Source of the DNA: Cyclobacteriaceae bacterium
GTDB lineage: Bacteria > Bacteroidota > Bacteroidia > Cytophagales > Cyclobacteriaceae
Assembly: GCA_027533395.1 (NCBI GenBank)
Contig: JAPZUF010000002.1
Span: forward strand, 124,001 to 188,000
Length of the DNA stretch: 64,000 nt
Direction: 5' to 3'
The position numbers and the translations under genes are program-made. The notes under the pieces are model-generated. The model was given only the letters and a program-made list of their open reading frames with translations, did no database searches and was not told the DNA's origin. Of the stretch, positions 18,506 through 26,187 are shown piece by piece. Each line of letters begins with the position of its first letter. Positions within the stretch are counted from its first letter, which is position 1.

Positions 18506-19189
18506 ATGAATCAAAAAGAATACGCCATTATTGTAGCCGGAGGAAAAGGCACGCGCATGAAGGCTAAGTTGCCCAAACAATTTTTATTGTTGAAAGGCAA
18601 GCCTGTTTTAATGCACACTTTAGATGCTTTCTATCGGTACCAACCCAACATGCAAGTAATTCTTGTGTTGCCGGAAGATGACGTAAAACTTTGGGAAAGT
18701 CTTTGTCTACAATATCAATACAACAAACCAGTTACGTTAGTATACGGTGGCGAAACTCGATTTCAATCTGTAAGAAATGGATTATCCGCTATTGAAGGAG
18801 AAGAAGGAATCGTGGCTATACACGATGGTGTTCGCCCTTTGGTAAGTGAAGATATTATTGGTGCTTCTTTTAGATTGGCGGCTGTGCACGATACTGCTGT
18901 GGCAGCGGTTAGGTTAAAGGAATCGATTCGCATGACAGACCAAGACAACACGAAGGCTATGGATCGTTCTAAATTCAGATTGATACAAACACCTCAAACT
19001 TTTAAGCTCTCTTTAATCAAAGATGCATATCGCGGCAAAGAAGACAGCAGCCTAACGGATGATGCCAGCGTTGCTGAAAAAGCAGGACACATTATTTCTC
19101 TCTTTGAGGGCAGTTATGAAAACATCAAAATCACAACACCTGAAGATATGATTGTGGCAGAAGCATTATGGCATGCACGTCATAACTAA
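18506..19189 (+). CDS. ispD: 2-C-methyl-D-erythritol 4-phosphate cytidylyltransferase
   Basis: A 227-residue enzyme of the MEP isoprenoid pathway, coupling CTP with methylerythritol phosphate. The nucleotide-binding motif is IIVAGGKGTRMKAKLPKQF at the N-terminus. GGETRFQSVRNGL, AIHDGVRPLV and TPQTFKLSLIKDAY are IspD signatures, and TDDASVAEKAG and KITTPEDM close the protein. Full length. A near-consensus -7 element TAATTTCG (18491-18498) lies 8 bases before the start. Confidence 0.96.
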   Translation: MNQKEYAIIVAGGKGTRMKAKLPKQFLLLKGKPVLMHTLDAFYRYQPNMQVILVLPEDDVKLWESLCLQYQYNKPVTLVYGGETRFQSVRNGLSAIEGEEGIVAIHDGVRPLVSEDIIGASFRLAAVHDTAVAAVRLKESIRMTDQDNTKAMDRSKFRLIQTPQTFKLSLIKDAYRGKEDSSLTDDASVAEKAGHIISLFEGSYENIKITTPEDMIVAEALWHARHN

Positions 19190-19288
19190 GAGATATTGAG
19201 TCGTTCACTCATCGCTAAACTTTTGTTTAGTCGAACAATTTCTTTTCAAACAAAAGGAAAATCAATTAAAGATTTTAGGTAGTAAATT

Positions 19289-20683
19289 TTATTTCAAACC
19301 GGTGCTATCAATCAAAAAGGTTAAGGCAGCCATGGCAGCAGCGCCTAATTCAAGTTCGCGTTTGTTTACTTTGTCAATGGTATCTTCTTGTGTATGATGA
19401 TAATCGAAGTAACGTTGCGAGTCGGGTAGGTAGCCAAAGAGTGGAACACCCAGCGGACCTAACGGACCTATATCTGCTCCGCCTCCTTCCTGACCGAAAT
19501 CTGTTAATCCGTATGGTTCTAGCATGGGCTTCCAGCTTTGCACCAATGCTTTTGTTTTATCAGGTACACTCATGGTAAATCCGCGAGGCGTAAATCCGCC
19601 TCTATCACTTTCCATCGCTGCTAGGTGTTTTTCTTTTTTTAAGTCTGCTTGTTTGGCATATTCGATGCCACCGCGCAAACCGTTTTCTTCATTCATATAC
19701 ATTACCGCTCTTATCGTATAGCGAGGTTGATATCCTATTTGCTTTAACAAACGCAAAGCTTCGATAGCTTGTACACAACCTGCGCCATCATCGTGTGCGC
19801 CTTGGCCTACATCCCACGAATCTAAATGGCCGCTTACTACAATGTATTCCTTTGGAAATTCTTTTCCTTTTATTTCACCGATTACATTGAAGGAGGGAGC
19901 ATCGGGCAATGTTTCGCAGGTAGTGCGTATATAAACTGTTACCTCTTTTTCATTTTTTAAAATCTCGCTCAGCAAATCGGCATGCTTGGTGCTGATGGCA
20001 ACAGCCGGTATTTTACCCACGTTAGGTGCGTAACGCAATCCACCGGTGTGTGCATACTCTTCGGTGTTAGAACCCATAGAACGAACTATAGCTGCAACGG
20101 CACCATACTTGGCTGCTTCGCTGGGGCCTGCACCACGTTGGTTTACCGCTCCGCCATAGGCAGCAAAGGTTTGAATTTTGGTGGCATCCATCGGTCTGTT
20201 AAAGAATACGATTTTGCCTTTTACATTTTTTTCTCCTAAAGTTTTTAACTCTTCGAAATCTTTTACTTCTACAATTTGTGCTTGCAAGCCTGTTGTGCCA
20301 GTACCGATAGATCCGCCAAGAGCTAAAACATTTACGGGTACGTTACTTCTGATTTTACTTTGGATAATGGCTACTTCTTTCTCGCCACGCACCCAGTGTG
20401 GAACCATTACCGGTTGCAACCAAACCGAATCGAAGCCATAGTGTTGCATGATGTGCCTGCTCCACTCTACTGCTGCGGCTGCTTGTGGCGAACCACTTAA
20501 GCGCGCACCAATTTTTGTTGTTAAGTAAGTGAGCATTGGATATGATTGTCCTCTTAACAGGGCCTCGTCATATATTTTTTTGATGGTTGTTTCTTGTTGT
20601 GTTTGTGCGTTGGCAAGTAGTACCAATAAACTTAGCAGTAACACTACACTAAGGCTCGAGAAGCTGGGCTTTTTGTAAGACAT
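19289..20683 (-). CDS. Secreted M28 family zinc peptidase
   Basis: A 464-residue exported aminopeptidase-type enzyme. Signal peptide about 1-26 (SLSVVLLLSLLVLLANAQ). A PA-like insert lies around 110-260 and the M28 catalytic domain after it: VVSGHLDSWDVGQGAHDDGAG (His and Asp ligands), NEENGLRGG (Glu pair), ESDRGGF (Asp), and YFDYHHTQEDTID (His). The usual Bacteroidota M28 length is matched. The start overlaps the end of the preceding gene by 35 bases, so the two are probably cotranscribed. Likely digests peptides in the periplasm. Confidence 0.94.
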   Translation of the reverse strand: MSYKKPSFSSLSVVLLLSLLVLLANAQTQQETTIKKIYDEALLRGQSYPMLTYLTTKIGARLSGSPQAAAAVEWSRHIMQHYGFDSVWLQPVMVPHWVRGEKEVAIIQSKIRSNVPVNVLALGGSIGTGTTGLQAQIVEVKDFEELKTLGEKNVKGKIVFFNRPMDATKIQTFAAYGGAVNQRGAGPSEAAKYGAVAAIVRSMGSNTEEYAHTGGLRYAPNVGKIPAVAISTKHADLLSEILKNEKEVTVYIRTTCETLPDAPSFNVIGEIKGKEFPKEYIVVSGHLDSWDVGQGAHDDGAGCVQAIEALRLLKQIGYQPRYTIRAVMYMNEENGLRGGIEYAKQADLKKEKHLAAMESDRGGFTPRGFTMSVPDKTKALVQSWKPMLEPYGLTDFGQEGGGADIGPLGPLGVPLFGYLPDSQRYFDYHHTQEDTIDKVNKRELELGAAAMAALTFLIDSTGLK

Positions 20684-21083
20684 AAATATGTTGGTTGGGA
20701 TCGGTTGCGTTTAATATTAAAATACCTTCCATGATAACAGGCTTGGAAGAAAACTTTACTTTATCATTGGTGCTCACTTCCACTACAGTTTCGGGGCCGG
20801 CAGCACCGCAGAAGTAACACAAATTAAAAGGAAGCGCAGAGAGCATAAATTTTCCGGAAGGGCCTACTTCATCTAAAGGAATAACGTAGCCTTTCAGTTT
20901 TATCTTCTTGCCTTGAAAAGTTTTGAGGTAGTTACTAAAGACGGGCACTTCTGTTTCGTAGCCGTTTTTATCTTTTTCTATTTTAAAGTTGACTTGCGCA
21001 AGAACATGCCAGAAACTATCGGGCTGACTGTTGGCCTCTATCGTTAACAAACCCAATAAAAGAAAAAGAAAGCAGCGTTTCAT
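20649..21083 (-). CDS. Exported DUF3299-like small protein
   Basis: A 144-residue protein with a signal peptide (MKRCFLFLLLGLLTIEANSQ). The mature domain has IKLKGYVIPLDE and FMLSALPFNLCYFCGAAGPETVVEV, a CxxC-containing segment reminiscent of DUF3299 proteins, in which this PxxxCxxC stretch is conserved. Start chosen at 21083: a -7-like element TACCTTTC lies just upstream (21088-21095), and the longer frame from 21101 would include it. It overlaps the M28 peptidase start. Biochemical role unknown; a metal-related role is possible but unproven. Confidence 0.7.
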   Translation of the reverse strand: MKRCFLFLLLGLLTIEANSQPDSFWHVLAQVNFKIEKDKNGYETEVPVFSNYLKTFQGKKIKLKGYVIPLDEVGPSGKFMLSALPFNLCYFCGAAGPETVVEVSTNDKVKFSSKPVIMEGILILNATDPNQHIYVLQKAQLLEP

Positions 21084-21207
21084 GTTAGAAAGGTAGTACA
21101 CAACTTCTTTGGATGTGAAATTAATTGAACGAATGGTTATTTTTTAGTGTTTCAATCGTTTGAAGGTAGCAGTTTATGCTGTTACTTCGCAACATAAAGC
21201 AAAAGAA

Positions 21208-22113
21208 ATGGCTTACTTATTCGAATCATTTGCGGGCTGGAAGGAATATGCAGAAGCAAAGAAAATGGCTTTGCACGAAGTAGTGCTGGAATATGAGCAA
21301 GATCAAAAAGGAAAATCGAGAGAGGAAATCTATACAGGCTTAAGCCGCGCTTGGGACGTAATGAAAGATGCAGTGCGCACAGGTTTGGAAGAAGACATGA
21401 CTTCGCGCAGTGGCATGATTAACAATGGTGCGAAGAAAGTATATCGTTATCCTAAAGCTGTGCTATCGCCTGAGTTTCAAAGATTGATTGCGCGTGCCTT
21501 AGCAGCAAAGGAAGTAAACTCGTGCATGGGTAGGGTAGTGGCTGCACCTACTGCGGGTGCCAGTGGCATTATGCCGGGTGTGTTATTTACCTTGCAAGAG
21601 TTGCATGCCATTGATGATCAGCAAATTTTGGATGCCATGTTACTGGCTGCCGGCATTGCATTGATTATGGAACAGAAAGCATCAATTGCCGGAGCGGTTG
21701 GAGGTTGCCAAGCTGAAACAGGAACTGCAGCAGCGATGGGTTCGGGAGCAATTGTGTTTTGTTTGGGTGGTGATACCGATCAGGTATTTAATGCTGTTGC
21801 CATAACGGTGCAATGTATGTTGGGTTTAGTGTGCGACCCCGTGGCTGGTTTAGTAGAAGTGCCGTGTGTGGTGCGTAATGCCAGTGCAGCAGCCATTGCT
21901 AATAGCTCGGCACAAATTGCTTTGGCGAGTGTGAGCAGTGTAATTCCGGTGGATGAAGTAATTGAAGCGATGGGAGAAATTGGTGCGAGCATGGAAACAC
22001 GCTATAAAGAAACTGCACTTGGTGGTTTGGCTGCTACTAAAACAGGACAGGCCATTGCGAAGAAAGTGTTGATTAGAGATATTGAAATGTTGCCCGACCA
22101 AGATGCAGTATAG
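21208..22113 (+). CDS. sdaAA: L-serine ammonia-lyase, iron-sulfur type, alpha subunit
   Basis: A 301-residue subunit that deaminates serine to pyruvate with a 4Fe-4S cluster. Family blocks: EEDMTSRSGMINNGAKKV near the N-terminus, APTAGASGIMPGVL, GAVGGCQAETG, LVCDPVAGLVEVPCVVRN. The three cluster cysteines are in GGCQ, VCDP and VPCV. Start at ATG 21208 (MAYLFESFAGWKEY) fits homologues. The longer frame begins at TTG 21160 and adds 16 unrelated residues. No beta subunit gene is adjacent, so the partner should be elsewhere. Confidence 0.93.
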   Translation: MAYLFESFAGWKEYAEAKKMALHEVVLEYEQDQKGKSREEIYTGLSRAWDVMKDAVRTGLEEDMTSRSGMINNGAKKVYRYPKAVLSPEFQRLIARALAAKEVNSCMGRVVAAPTAGASGIMPGVLFTLQELHAIDDQQILDAMLLAAGIALIMEQKASIAGAVGGCQAETGTAAAMGSGAIVFCLGGDTDQVFNAVAITVQCMLGLVCDPVAGLVEVPCVVRNASAAAIANSSAQIALASVSSVIPVDEVIEAMGEIGASMETRYKETALGGLAATKTGQAIAKKVLIRDIEMLPDQDAV

Positions 22114-22243
22114 CTAAGGGTTGGTTATACATAATTGTTCGATTTTATTGGTTCGATGATGGTCGGTGGTTGTTCGGATTATTGCCGATTGCTGAACTTT
22201 AGGCTTGATTGCCGATAGGCAGTGAAGCATCTATTCTTACTTT
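22114..22243. other. Non-coding spacer before the 21-bp array
   Basis: About 130 bases after sdaAA with repeated short words (GGTTGGTT, GTTCGAT, TTGCCGAT). No gene or clear terminator seen. Confidence 0.4.
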
Positions 22244-22660
22244 TTTACAGACGCGAGAATATATTTTACAGGAGCGAGAATTTATTTCGCAGGTGCAAGA
22301 ATTTATTTTACAGGAGCGAGAATTTATTTTACAGGAGCAAGAATTTATTTGGCAGGAGCGAGAATTCTTTTTACAGATGCGAGAATACTGCTGAAGGATG
22401 CGAGATTTCTTTTTACGGATGCGAGAATACTGCTGAAGGATGCGAGATTTCTTTTTACGGACTCGAGAATACTAAATGCGCATGCTTACTTTATATTTGC
22501 GCATGCGAGAATACTAGCTAACGGTGCTTATTTTCTTTTGCACGGTGCGAGAATACTGGATAACGGAGCTTACTTTCTTTTGCACGGTGCGAGAATACTA
22601 GCTAACGGTGCTTACTTTCTTTTGCACGGTTCGAGAATACTAGATAACGGTGCTAACTTT
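22244..22660. repeat. 21-bp tandem repeat array, about 20 units, strict phase
   Basis: The motif GAGAAT (or a variant) recurs at 22255, 22276, 22297, 22318, 22339, 22360, 22381, 22402, 22423, 22444, 22465, 22507, 22549, 22591 and 22633, with the degenerate TTACTT/TTATTT/TAACTT form at 22486, 22528, 22570, 22612 and 22654. Every step is exactly 21 bases, with no insertions or deletions over about 400 bases. The proximal half is simple (like CAGGAGCGAGAATTTATTT). The distal half has a 42-base higher-order unit alternating GCGAGAATACT and GGTGCTTACTTTC. All three forward frames stay open for long stretches because 21 is a multiple of 3. The array runs directly into the first 88-bp repeat. No function assigned. 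Confidence 0.9.
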
Positions 22661-22745
22661 AAGCCCTGTCAGGTGTTATCACCTGACAGCAATTTGATTA
22701 TCATTTAGTTTTGTATTGGCACACGCGAAACGTGTGCGCCAGCTT
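22658..22745 (+). repeat. 88-bp two-hairpin dispersed repeat, copy 1
   Basis: Nearly identical (3 mismatches) to 24558-24645 in the same orientation. Hairpin A is CTGTCAGGTG, loop TTAT, CACCTGACAG (perfect, 22666-22689). Hairpin B is GGCACACGCG, AAA, CGTGTGCGCC (22718-22740), with one mismatch and one G-T pair. Between them lies TTAGTTTTGTATTG, which contains a TAnnTTTG match. The pair of copies flanks the DUF488 two-gene module. Confidence 0.85.
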
Positions 22746-22764
22746 AGGGATTTCGGACGGTTAC

Positions 22765-23592
22765 TTAAAACAACTTCAATTGAGTTTCTTTCTTGGGATA
22801 GAATACACCAATAATCACAAACGGATTTTTTGATCTTCGCATGTGCCATTCTTTAGTTGTACCCAGAAAAAGGTAAATATCTTTTTCTGTGAGAAACTCA
22901 CCTTCGTATTTCTCTCTTACTTTTTCCAGAGCAGCAGATTCATTTCCTTCTGTTGCTTTTAAACAATTCCAGTATAGCGCACCTATCTCCCAATCTTCAA
23001 TCATTAAGCGACTTTCTTTTCCAGCGTCATCTTTAAATCTGTAAAAGAACTTATATGGCAACTTTGGGATGAGAGTCTCCGGTGGTTTTTCAGTAGCAAA
23101 GAGGTCGCCTTGTTTTCTTATTTCAACCCATTCATCTTTCCATTCTCTAGCATCGTTTTCAATTTCAAATCCAACTATTTCAGTTGGTTTGAAAGTGGCA
23201 AGCGACCGGTTTGTTGGTGCTTCTGAGTCTTTAATGAGTTGGCTAAGATTGGTGTAAACATTTTGAAGGCAAAATTCTTTTCTCTTCAACCAATTGTTTT
23301 CTGTTCCTATGCGGTCATGGATAACGATGTCGCGGAAATCATAATTCTGTGGTGAGTGACTTTCAGGTCTAAAGTCATCTGACCTCTTGTTCAAATCAAG
23401 TTCAACCCATGTGTACTTGAATGATTCTATTTTGCCTGACTGCCTTTGACCCATCAAGAAACTTAATGGTATCGGATAGATGCGTATCCATTCGCCTGTT
23501 TCTAAAAGTCCTGCGGTACAAACTAATTCATCATAACTTCTGGATGGTAACGGATAAGTTGTTACCGATATGAGGACTTTCTTTCTTGCCAT
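22765..23592 (-). CDS. Conserved-looking protein of unknown function, partner of DUF488 gene
   Basis: A 275-residue soluble protein. It opens with KKVLISVTTYPLPSRSYDELVCTAGLLETGEWIRIYPIP, a beta-strand pattern with conserved-looking aromatic and Asp/Glu residues, and ends with KEWHMRRSKNPFVIIGVFYP. I recognise no named domain. It starts 3 bases after the DUF488 gene stop, so the two form a two-gene operon, and both lie between the 88-bp direct repeats. From context it may work with DUF488 in nucleic-acid or stress biology, but this is only inference. Confidence 0.7.
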   Translation of the reverse strand: MARKKVLISVTTYPLPSRSYDELVCTAGLLETGEWIRIYPIPLSFLMGQRQSGKIESFKYTWVELDLNKRSDDFRPESHSPQNYDFRDIVIHDRIGTENNWLKRKEFCLQNVYTNLSQLIKDSEAPTNRSLATFKPTEIVGFEIENDAREWKDEWVEIRKQGDLFATEKPPETLIPKLPYKFFYRFKDDAGKESRLMIEDWEIGALYWNCLKATEGNESAALEKVREKYEGEFLTEKDIYLFLGTTKEWHMRRSKNPFVIIGVFYPKKETQLKLF

Positions 23593-23595
23593 AGA

Positions 23596-24501
23596 TTAAA
23601 TGTGTTCAACTTTATATTCGAAGCCAGGAAGGGTTTCAATGGCTTCAGCCAAATGTTTGCGATGACATTGGCAAATGTTGGCTTCGAAGCATGTTAAGGC
23701 AATGCGTTTATTTTCTATTAGTAAATTCAGGATTTGCGTTTGTGAGTCAATCGTTTTAGTGAGGTTATGCTTTCTGTAAACTGCAAACAATTTATCATAA
23801 TCTGTTTGTGTGTTTAACTCCTGACGTTGTTCCGATTGTATGCCAACTTCTGGCATATGTACATACTTTATACCTAAGTTTTCGCAGTATCTTTTTAGTT
23901 GGCTTTTACTGAATCCGTACTTCATGCTTAACGGATTGTTGCGCACATCTATCAAAACCTTAACATCTTTCTTTAACAGGCGCACTAAATATTCTTCCAA
24001 TGAAATGCCCTCATAGCCAATTGTAAACAAAACCGTTTCATTATTCTTTGGCTGTGCCGCTTTAACTTTTTGTAGTTCTGTTTCGGTTAAAATATCTCCG
24101 GCAATTTCACTCTTTGTGGCGTAAAAAGGATAATTAATGTACGTATGCTTCATTAGCACTTTCGAACTCATTTTGCCATACTCTGCCTTTACCTGTAGTA
24201 ATAGTTTCAGGTCATCGGATTTTATCAATTTTAAGTAGTCCGTTTTGTCTAGTTTATTAAAATGCTTTTGAGATTCAGCCAATAATCCTTTGGAAACCAT
24301 TGTGGTTAAATCGGCATTAGCCGAGTAGGAATAACAACCGTATTTGTACGGCACAAAGTCGTATACGCCTGCCTTTCCGGTAGGCAGGGCTTTGGATTGT
24401 TTAAGAGAAAACAAAAAAAGCAACTTTTGTAGCCGGATTTTATCCAACTGTCCGTCAAAAAGTTGTAAGAGGGCTAGTATTATTTTTCGTCTGTAAAACA
24501 C
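23596..24501 (-). CDS. DUF488 domain protein with N-terminal Panacea-like domain
   Basis: A 301-residue protein. The C-terminal half (about 152-301) is a DUF488 domain: LFTIGYEGISLEEYLVRLL, VLIDVRNNPLSMKYGFSK, GIKYVHMPEVG, and LTCFEANICQCHRKHLAEAI with the conserved Cys-His-Arg. The N-terminal about 140 residues (IRLQKLLFLFSL ... YDFVPYKYGCYSYSANADL) resemble DUF4065/Panacea-type domains, with moderate confidence. Residues KALPTGKAG within this domain are encoded by a palindromic insertion (24367-24390). The start is GTG 24501, directly behind a TAGTTTTG -7 element, so the mRNA is probably leaderless. Function unknown. Confidence 0.78.
   Translation of the reverse strand: MFYRRKIILALLQLFDGQLDKIRLQKLLFLFSLKQSKALPTGKAGVYDFVPYKYGCYSYSANADLTTMVSKGLLAESQKHFNKLDKTDYLKLIKSDDLKLLLQVKAEYGKMSSKVLMKHTYINYPFYATKSEIAGDILTETELQKVKAAQPKNNETVLFTIGYEGISLEEYLVRLLKKDVKVLIDVRNNPLSMKYGFSKSQLKRYCENLGIKYVHMPEVGIQSEQRQELNTQTDYDKLFAVYRKHNLTKTIDSQTQILNLLIENKRIALTCFEANICQCHRKHLAEAIETLPGFEYKVEHI
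24367..24390 (-). repeat. In-frame palindromic element inside the DUF488 gene
   Basis: CCTGCCT (24368-24374) and AGGCAGG (24382-24388) form a 7-bp perfect stem with loop TTCCGGT, in a GC-rich patch unlike the surrounding AT-rich gene. It encodes ALPTGKAG in frame. The same core (CTGCCGGCAG) occurs in the intergenic region at 24977-24986. The pattern recalls palindromic elements known to insert in genes of some bacteria without breaking the frame. Confidence 0.65.
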
Positions 24502-24505
24502 AATA

Positions 24506-24513
24506 CAAAACTA
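24506..24513 (-). promoter_or_regulatory. -7 promoter element (TAGTTTTG) for the DUF488 operon
   Basis: TAGTTTTG on the minus strand fits TAnnTTTG and lies 4 bases from the GTG start. The 14-base string TTAGTTTTGTATTG is found here on the minus strand and again on the plus strand inside both 88-bp repeats (24605-24618 in copy 2). Confidence 0.5.
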
Positions 24514-24557
24514 AGGCTTTTTAAAGCCTATTCAAGCCAATTAGTGTCATGGTAGAT

Positions 24558-24645
24558 TTTAAGCCCTGTCAGGTGTTATCACCTGACAGCAATTTGATTA
24601 TCATTTAGTTTTGTATTGGCACACGCGGCACGCGTGCGCCAGCTT
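24558..24645 (+). repeat. 88-bp two-hairpin dispersed repeat, copy 2
   Basis: Direct copy of 22658-22745. Hairpin A at 24566-24589 is identical. Hairpin B here is GGCACACGCG, GCA, CGCGTGCGCC (9 of 10 pairs). The differences from copy 1 keep the stem (C in place of T opposite G), which suggests selection on or a requirement for the fold. A third partial relative with ACACGCGTGCGCCAGCT is at 25124-25141. Confidence 0.85.
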
Positions 24646-25192
24646 GGGTTGGTTAGAAAGAGAAGGATTGTTGAGAATACCGAGCATCGGCAAAAAATTA
24701 CCTCAGAGTCCTCAATGGGTGAATCTGAGGAGGTGAATAAATTCCAGATTTCAGATTTCAAATTTTGAATTTGGCATTTTGAATTTAGAATTTAGAATTA
24801 CGAATTGGGTTTGCGGCAGCCGCGTTAAGTTCTCTTAGGGTGGCTCTGAAGAGGTAAAAAGTTTTTTGATAGATAAGTTTTTACTCGGCTATTTGCTTTT
24901 GTACTTTTTGCCTAGACGCAAAAAGTACGAATCCCGAAAGGATCCCACTGGGAAAAAGTCATGGCCCAAACCTGTCTGCCGGCAGGGGTTGCATAAGGCT
25001 TAAAAGCATGTTGCTGATATAAACCTTTATTCTCAACGTGGTTTTTACTCTGACTTGATAAATGATTCTTCTCTGATAGGTCTTAGTAACTCGTACTATT
25101 TTTCTTAACCTGACGGCTATGGCGACACGCGTGCGCCAGCTAGGGGTTGCAAATAAAAATATCTTTTTACTTGTTTTTTAGCACAGTTCATT
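24646..25192. repeat. Gene-free region of composite dispersed repeats
   Basis: No gene is convincing here. Contents in order: a hairpin CCTCAGA/TCTGAGG (24701-24730) with a GGGTGAATCTGAGGAGGTG segment similar to 30624-30650; AT-rich low-complexity words of the AAATTTC/GAATTT type (24739-24798); GCGGCAGCCGC (24822-24832); a perfect 11-bp hairpin GTACTTTTTGC, CTAGAC, GCAAAAAGTAC (24901-24928); the palindromic core CTGCCGGCAG (24977-24986); and the partial hairpin-B relative at 25124-25141. These are dispersed intergenic elements rather than unique sequence. Confidence 0.6.
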
Positions 25193-25201
25193 GTTAGCGG
25201 C
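25193..25201 (-). other. Candidate cassette boundary (R''-like), GCCGCTAAC on minus strand
   Basis: GTTAGCGGC on the plus strand at 25193-25201 is the exact reverse complement of GCCGCTAAC at 26860-26868. Together they bracket the esterase and XRE genes, as the start and the attC R'' of an integron cassette would. Nine bases alone are weak evidence. The stem-loop expected below 25193 is not clear. Confidence 0.3.
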
Positions 25202-25252
25202 TGGCCCAATGTCCTAGGTAGATAAGTTATGTTAGTCAGACAGAATAGAGTC

Positions 25253-26095
25253 TTAGTGTTTGATATACTCACTCCATCTTGCAATTCCAATTGAGGCAGA
25301 TAGTAAGGCGTTATCCTGATGAATCGCGTTGGGAGTATAGTTAGAATATAAAACGAGTCCAACGGGAGATTTTTCTTGGAGTGTCCTTGTCATTTTACTA
25401 AAACCATTTTTGATATTTTCTGTTTCATTTTCGCCTGCGCTCATGTATATAAAAGTATTTAATGTGTCTGTCGAATTTAAAAATTTGTCTACTTTAGAAA
25501 CAAGTATATTATCTTGTCTCCAAAACGGAGTGCTGAAACAAAATCTCGCATTAAACAAGTCTGGTTTATACACAAGTGAATACATCACAAATAGACCTCC
25601 TCTTGAATTTCCACTAATCAGTCTTACTTGTGAAGCATGATACTTGTCCTCCATAAACGGAAACAATTCGGATTCCATAAAGGCTATAAATTTATCAGCT
25701 TCACCTAATTTACTATTCTCGTCATCGTTATCCCTTCTCATAAAGGGAGGCGTTAAATTTCGTTCTCTATTTTCACCAGTCATGTTAGGAATACCTACAA
25801 TTATTGCTTTAGGCGAGTACCCCACAGTGGTAAGTACGTCAAATGTTGCGGCAATATGCATGTCCTGGGAGCCCCCATCTAAAACATACATTACTGGGTA
25901 TGTCAATGTGGAGTCGTAATTTCTAGGTAGATGAATGATAATCTCTCTTTCTTCACCCAAAATGTCTGAAAATAGCTTTGTCTGTATGACACTTTTAGGA
26001 TAATCAGATTCATCCCCTGTTAGATAGGCAAAGGTAATAATCGACAATAAAGCGGTACTTGCGATTACTAATACAAACGTGAGTATTCTCTTCAT
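25253..26095 (-). CDS. Alpha/beta-hydrolase esterase (Fes/IroE-like)
   Basis: A 280-residue protein with an N-terminal hydrophobic signal or anchor (about 3-25, ILTFVLVIASTALLSIITFAYL). The esterase-D-type fold follows: SDILGEEREIIIHLPRNYD, YPVMYVLDGG, the nucleophile elbow SGNSRGGLF (Ser in GNSRG), and the C-terminal His in PNAIHQDNA. Related enzymes hydrolyse siderophore esters or carboxyl esters. Acts in the periplasm if the signal is used. Start chosen at 26095 (MKRILTF) because residues before it are not signal-like. It lies in the candidate cassette region, with the regulator gene 92 bases upstream. Confidence 0.82.
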   Translation of the reverse strand: MKRILTFVLVIASTALLSIITFAYLTGDESDYPKSVIQTKLFSDILGEEREIIIHLPRNYDSTLTYPVMYVLDGGSQDMHIAATFDVLTTVGYSPKAIIVGIPNMTGENRERNLTPPFMRRDNDDENSKLGEADKFIAFMESELFPFMEDKYHASQVRLISGNSRGGLFVMYSLVYKPDLFNARFCFSTPFWRQDNILVSKVDKFLNSTDTLNTFIYMSAGENETENIKNGFSKMTRTLQEKSPVGLVLYSNYTPNAIHQDNALLSASIGIARWSEYIKH

Positions 26096-26187
26096 AACTT
26101 TTTTTACAAAAATGATATAAAGAAAACAGGCTTGTCCAGTCATTTCAGCGTCATTCTTACGCCATTTCTATGAGAAAGGCTCAAATC

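Noticed and set aside
22244-22660. Reading the array as a CRISPR
   Set aside because: Units are 21-bp head-to-tail repeats with no unique spacers between them, and no cas genes are near.
22209-22708. Three overlapping open frames through the 21-bp array (61, 99 and 119 codons), the last with GARIL-type 14-residue repeats
   Set aside because: All three frames are open only because the unit length is a multiple of three. Starts are weak (one is TTG) and the longest runs into the hairpin repeat, so they are best read as by-products of the array.
22765-24501. Calling the DUF488 two-gene module a phage-defence or DNA-modification system
   Set aside because: Only DUF488 is recognised, the partner has no named domain, and no other defence genes are near, so such a label would be a guess.
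25117-25362. 81-codon minus-strand frame at the end of the esterase gene
   Set aside because: It overlaps the esterase in another frame and the hairpin-B relative, with no family features.
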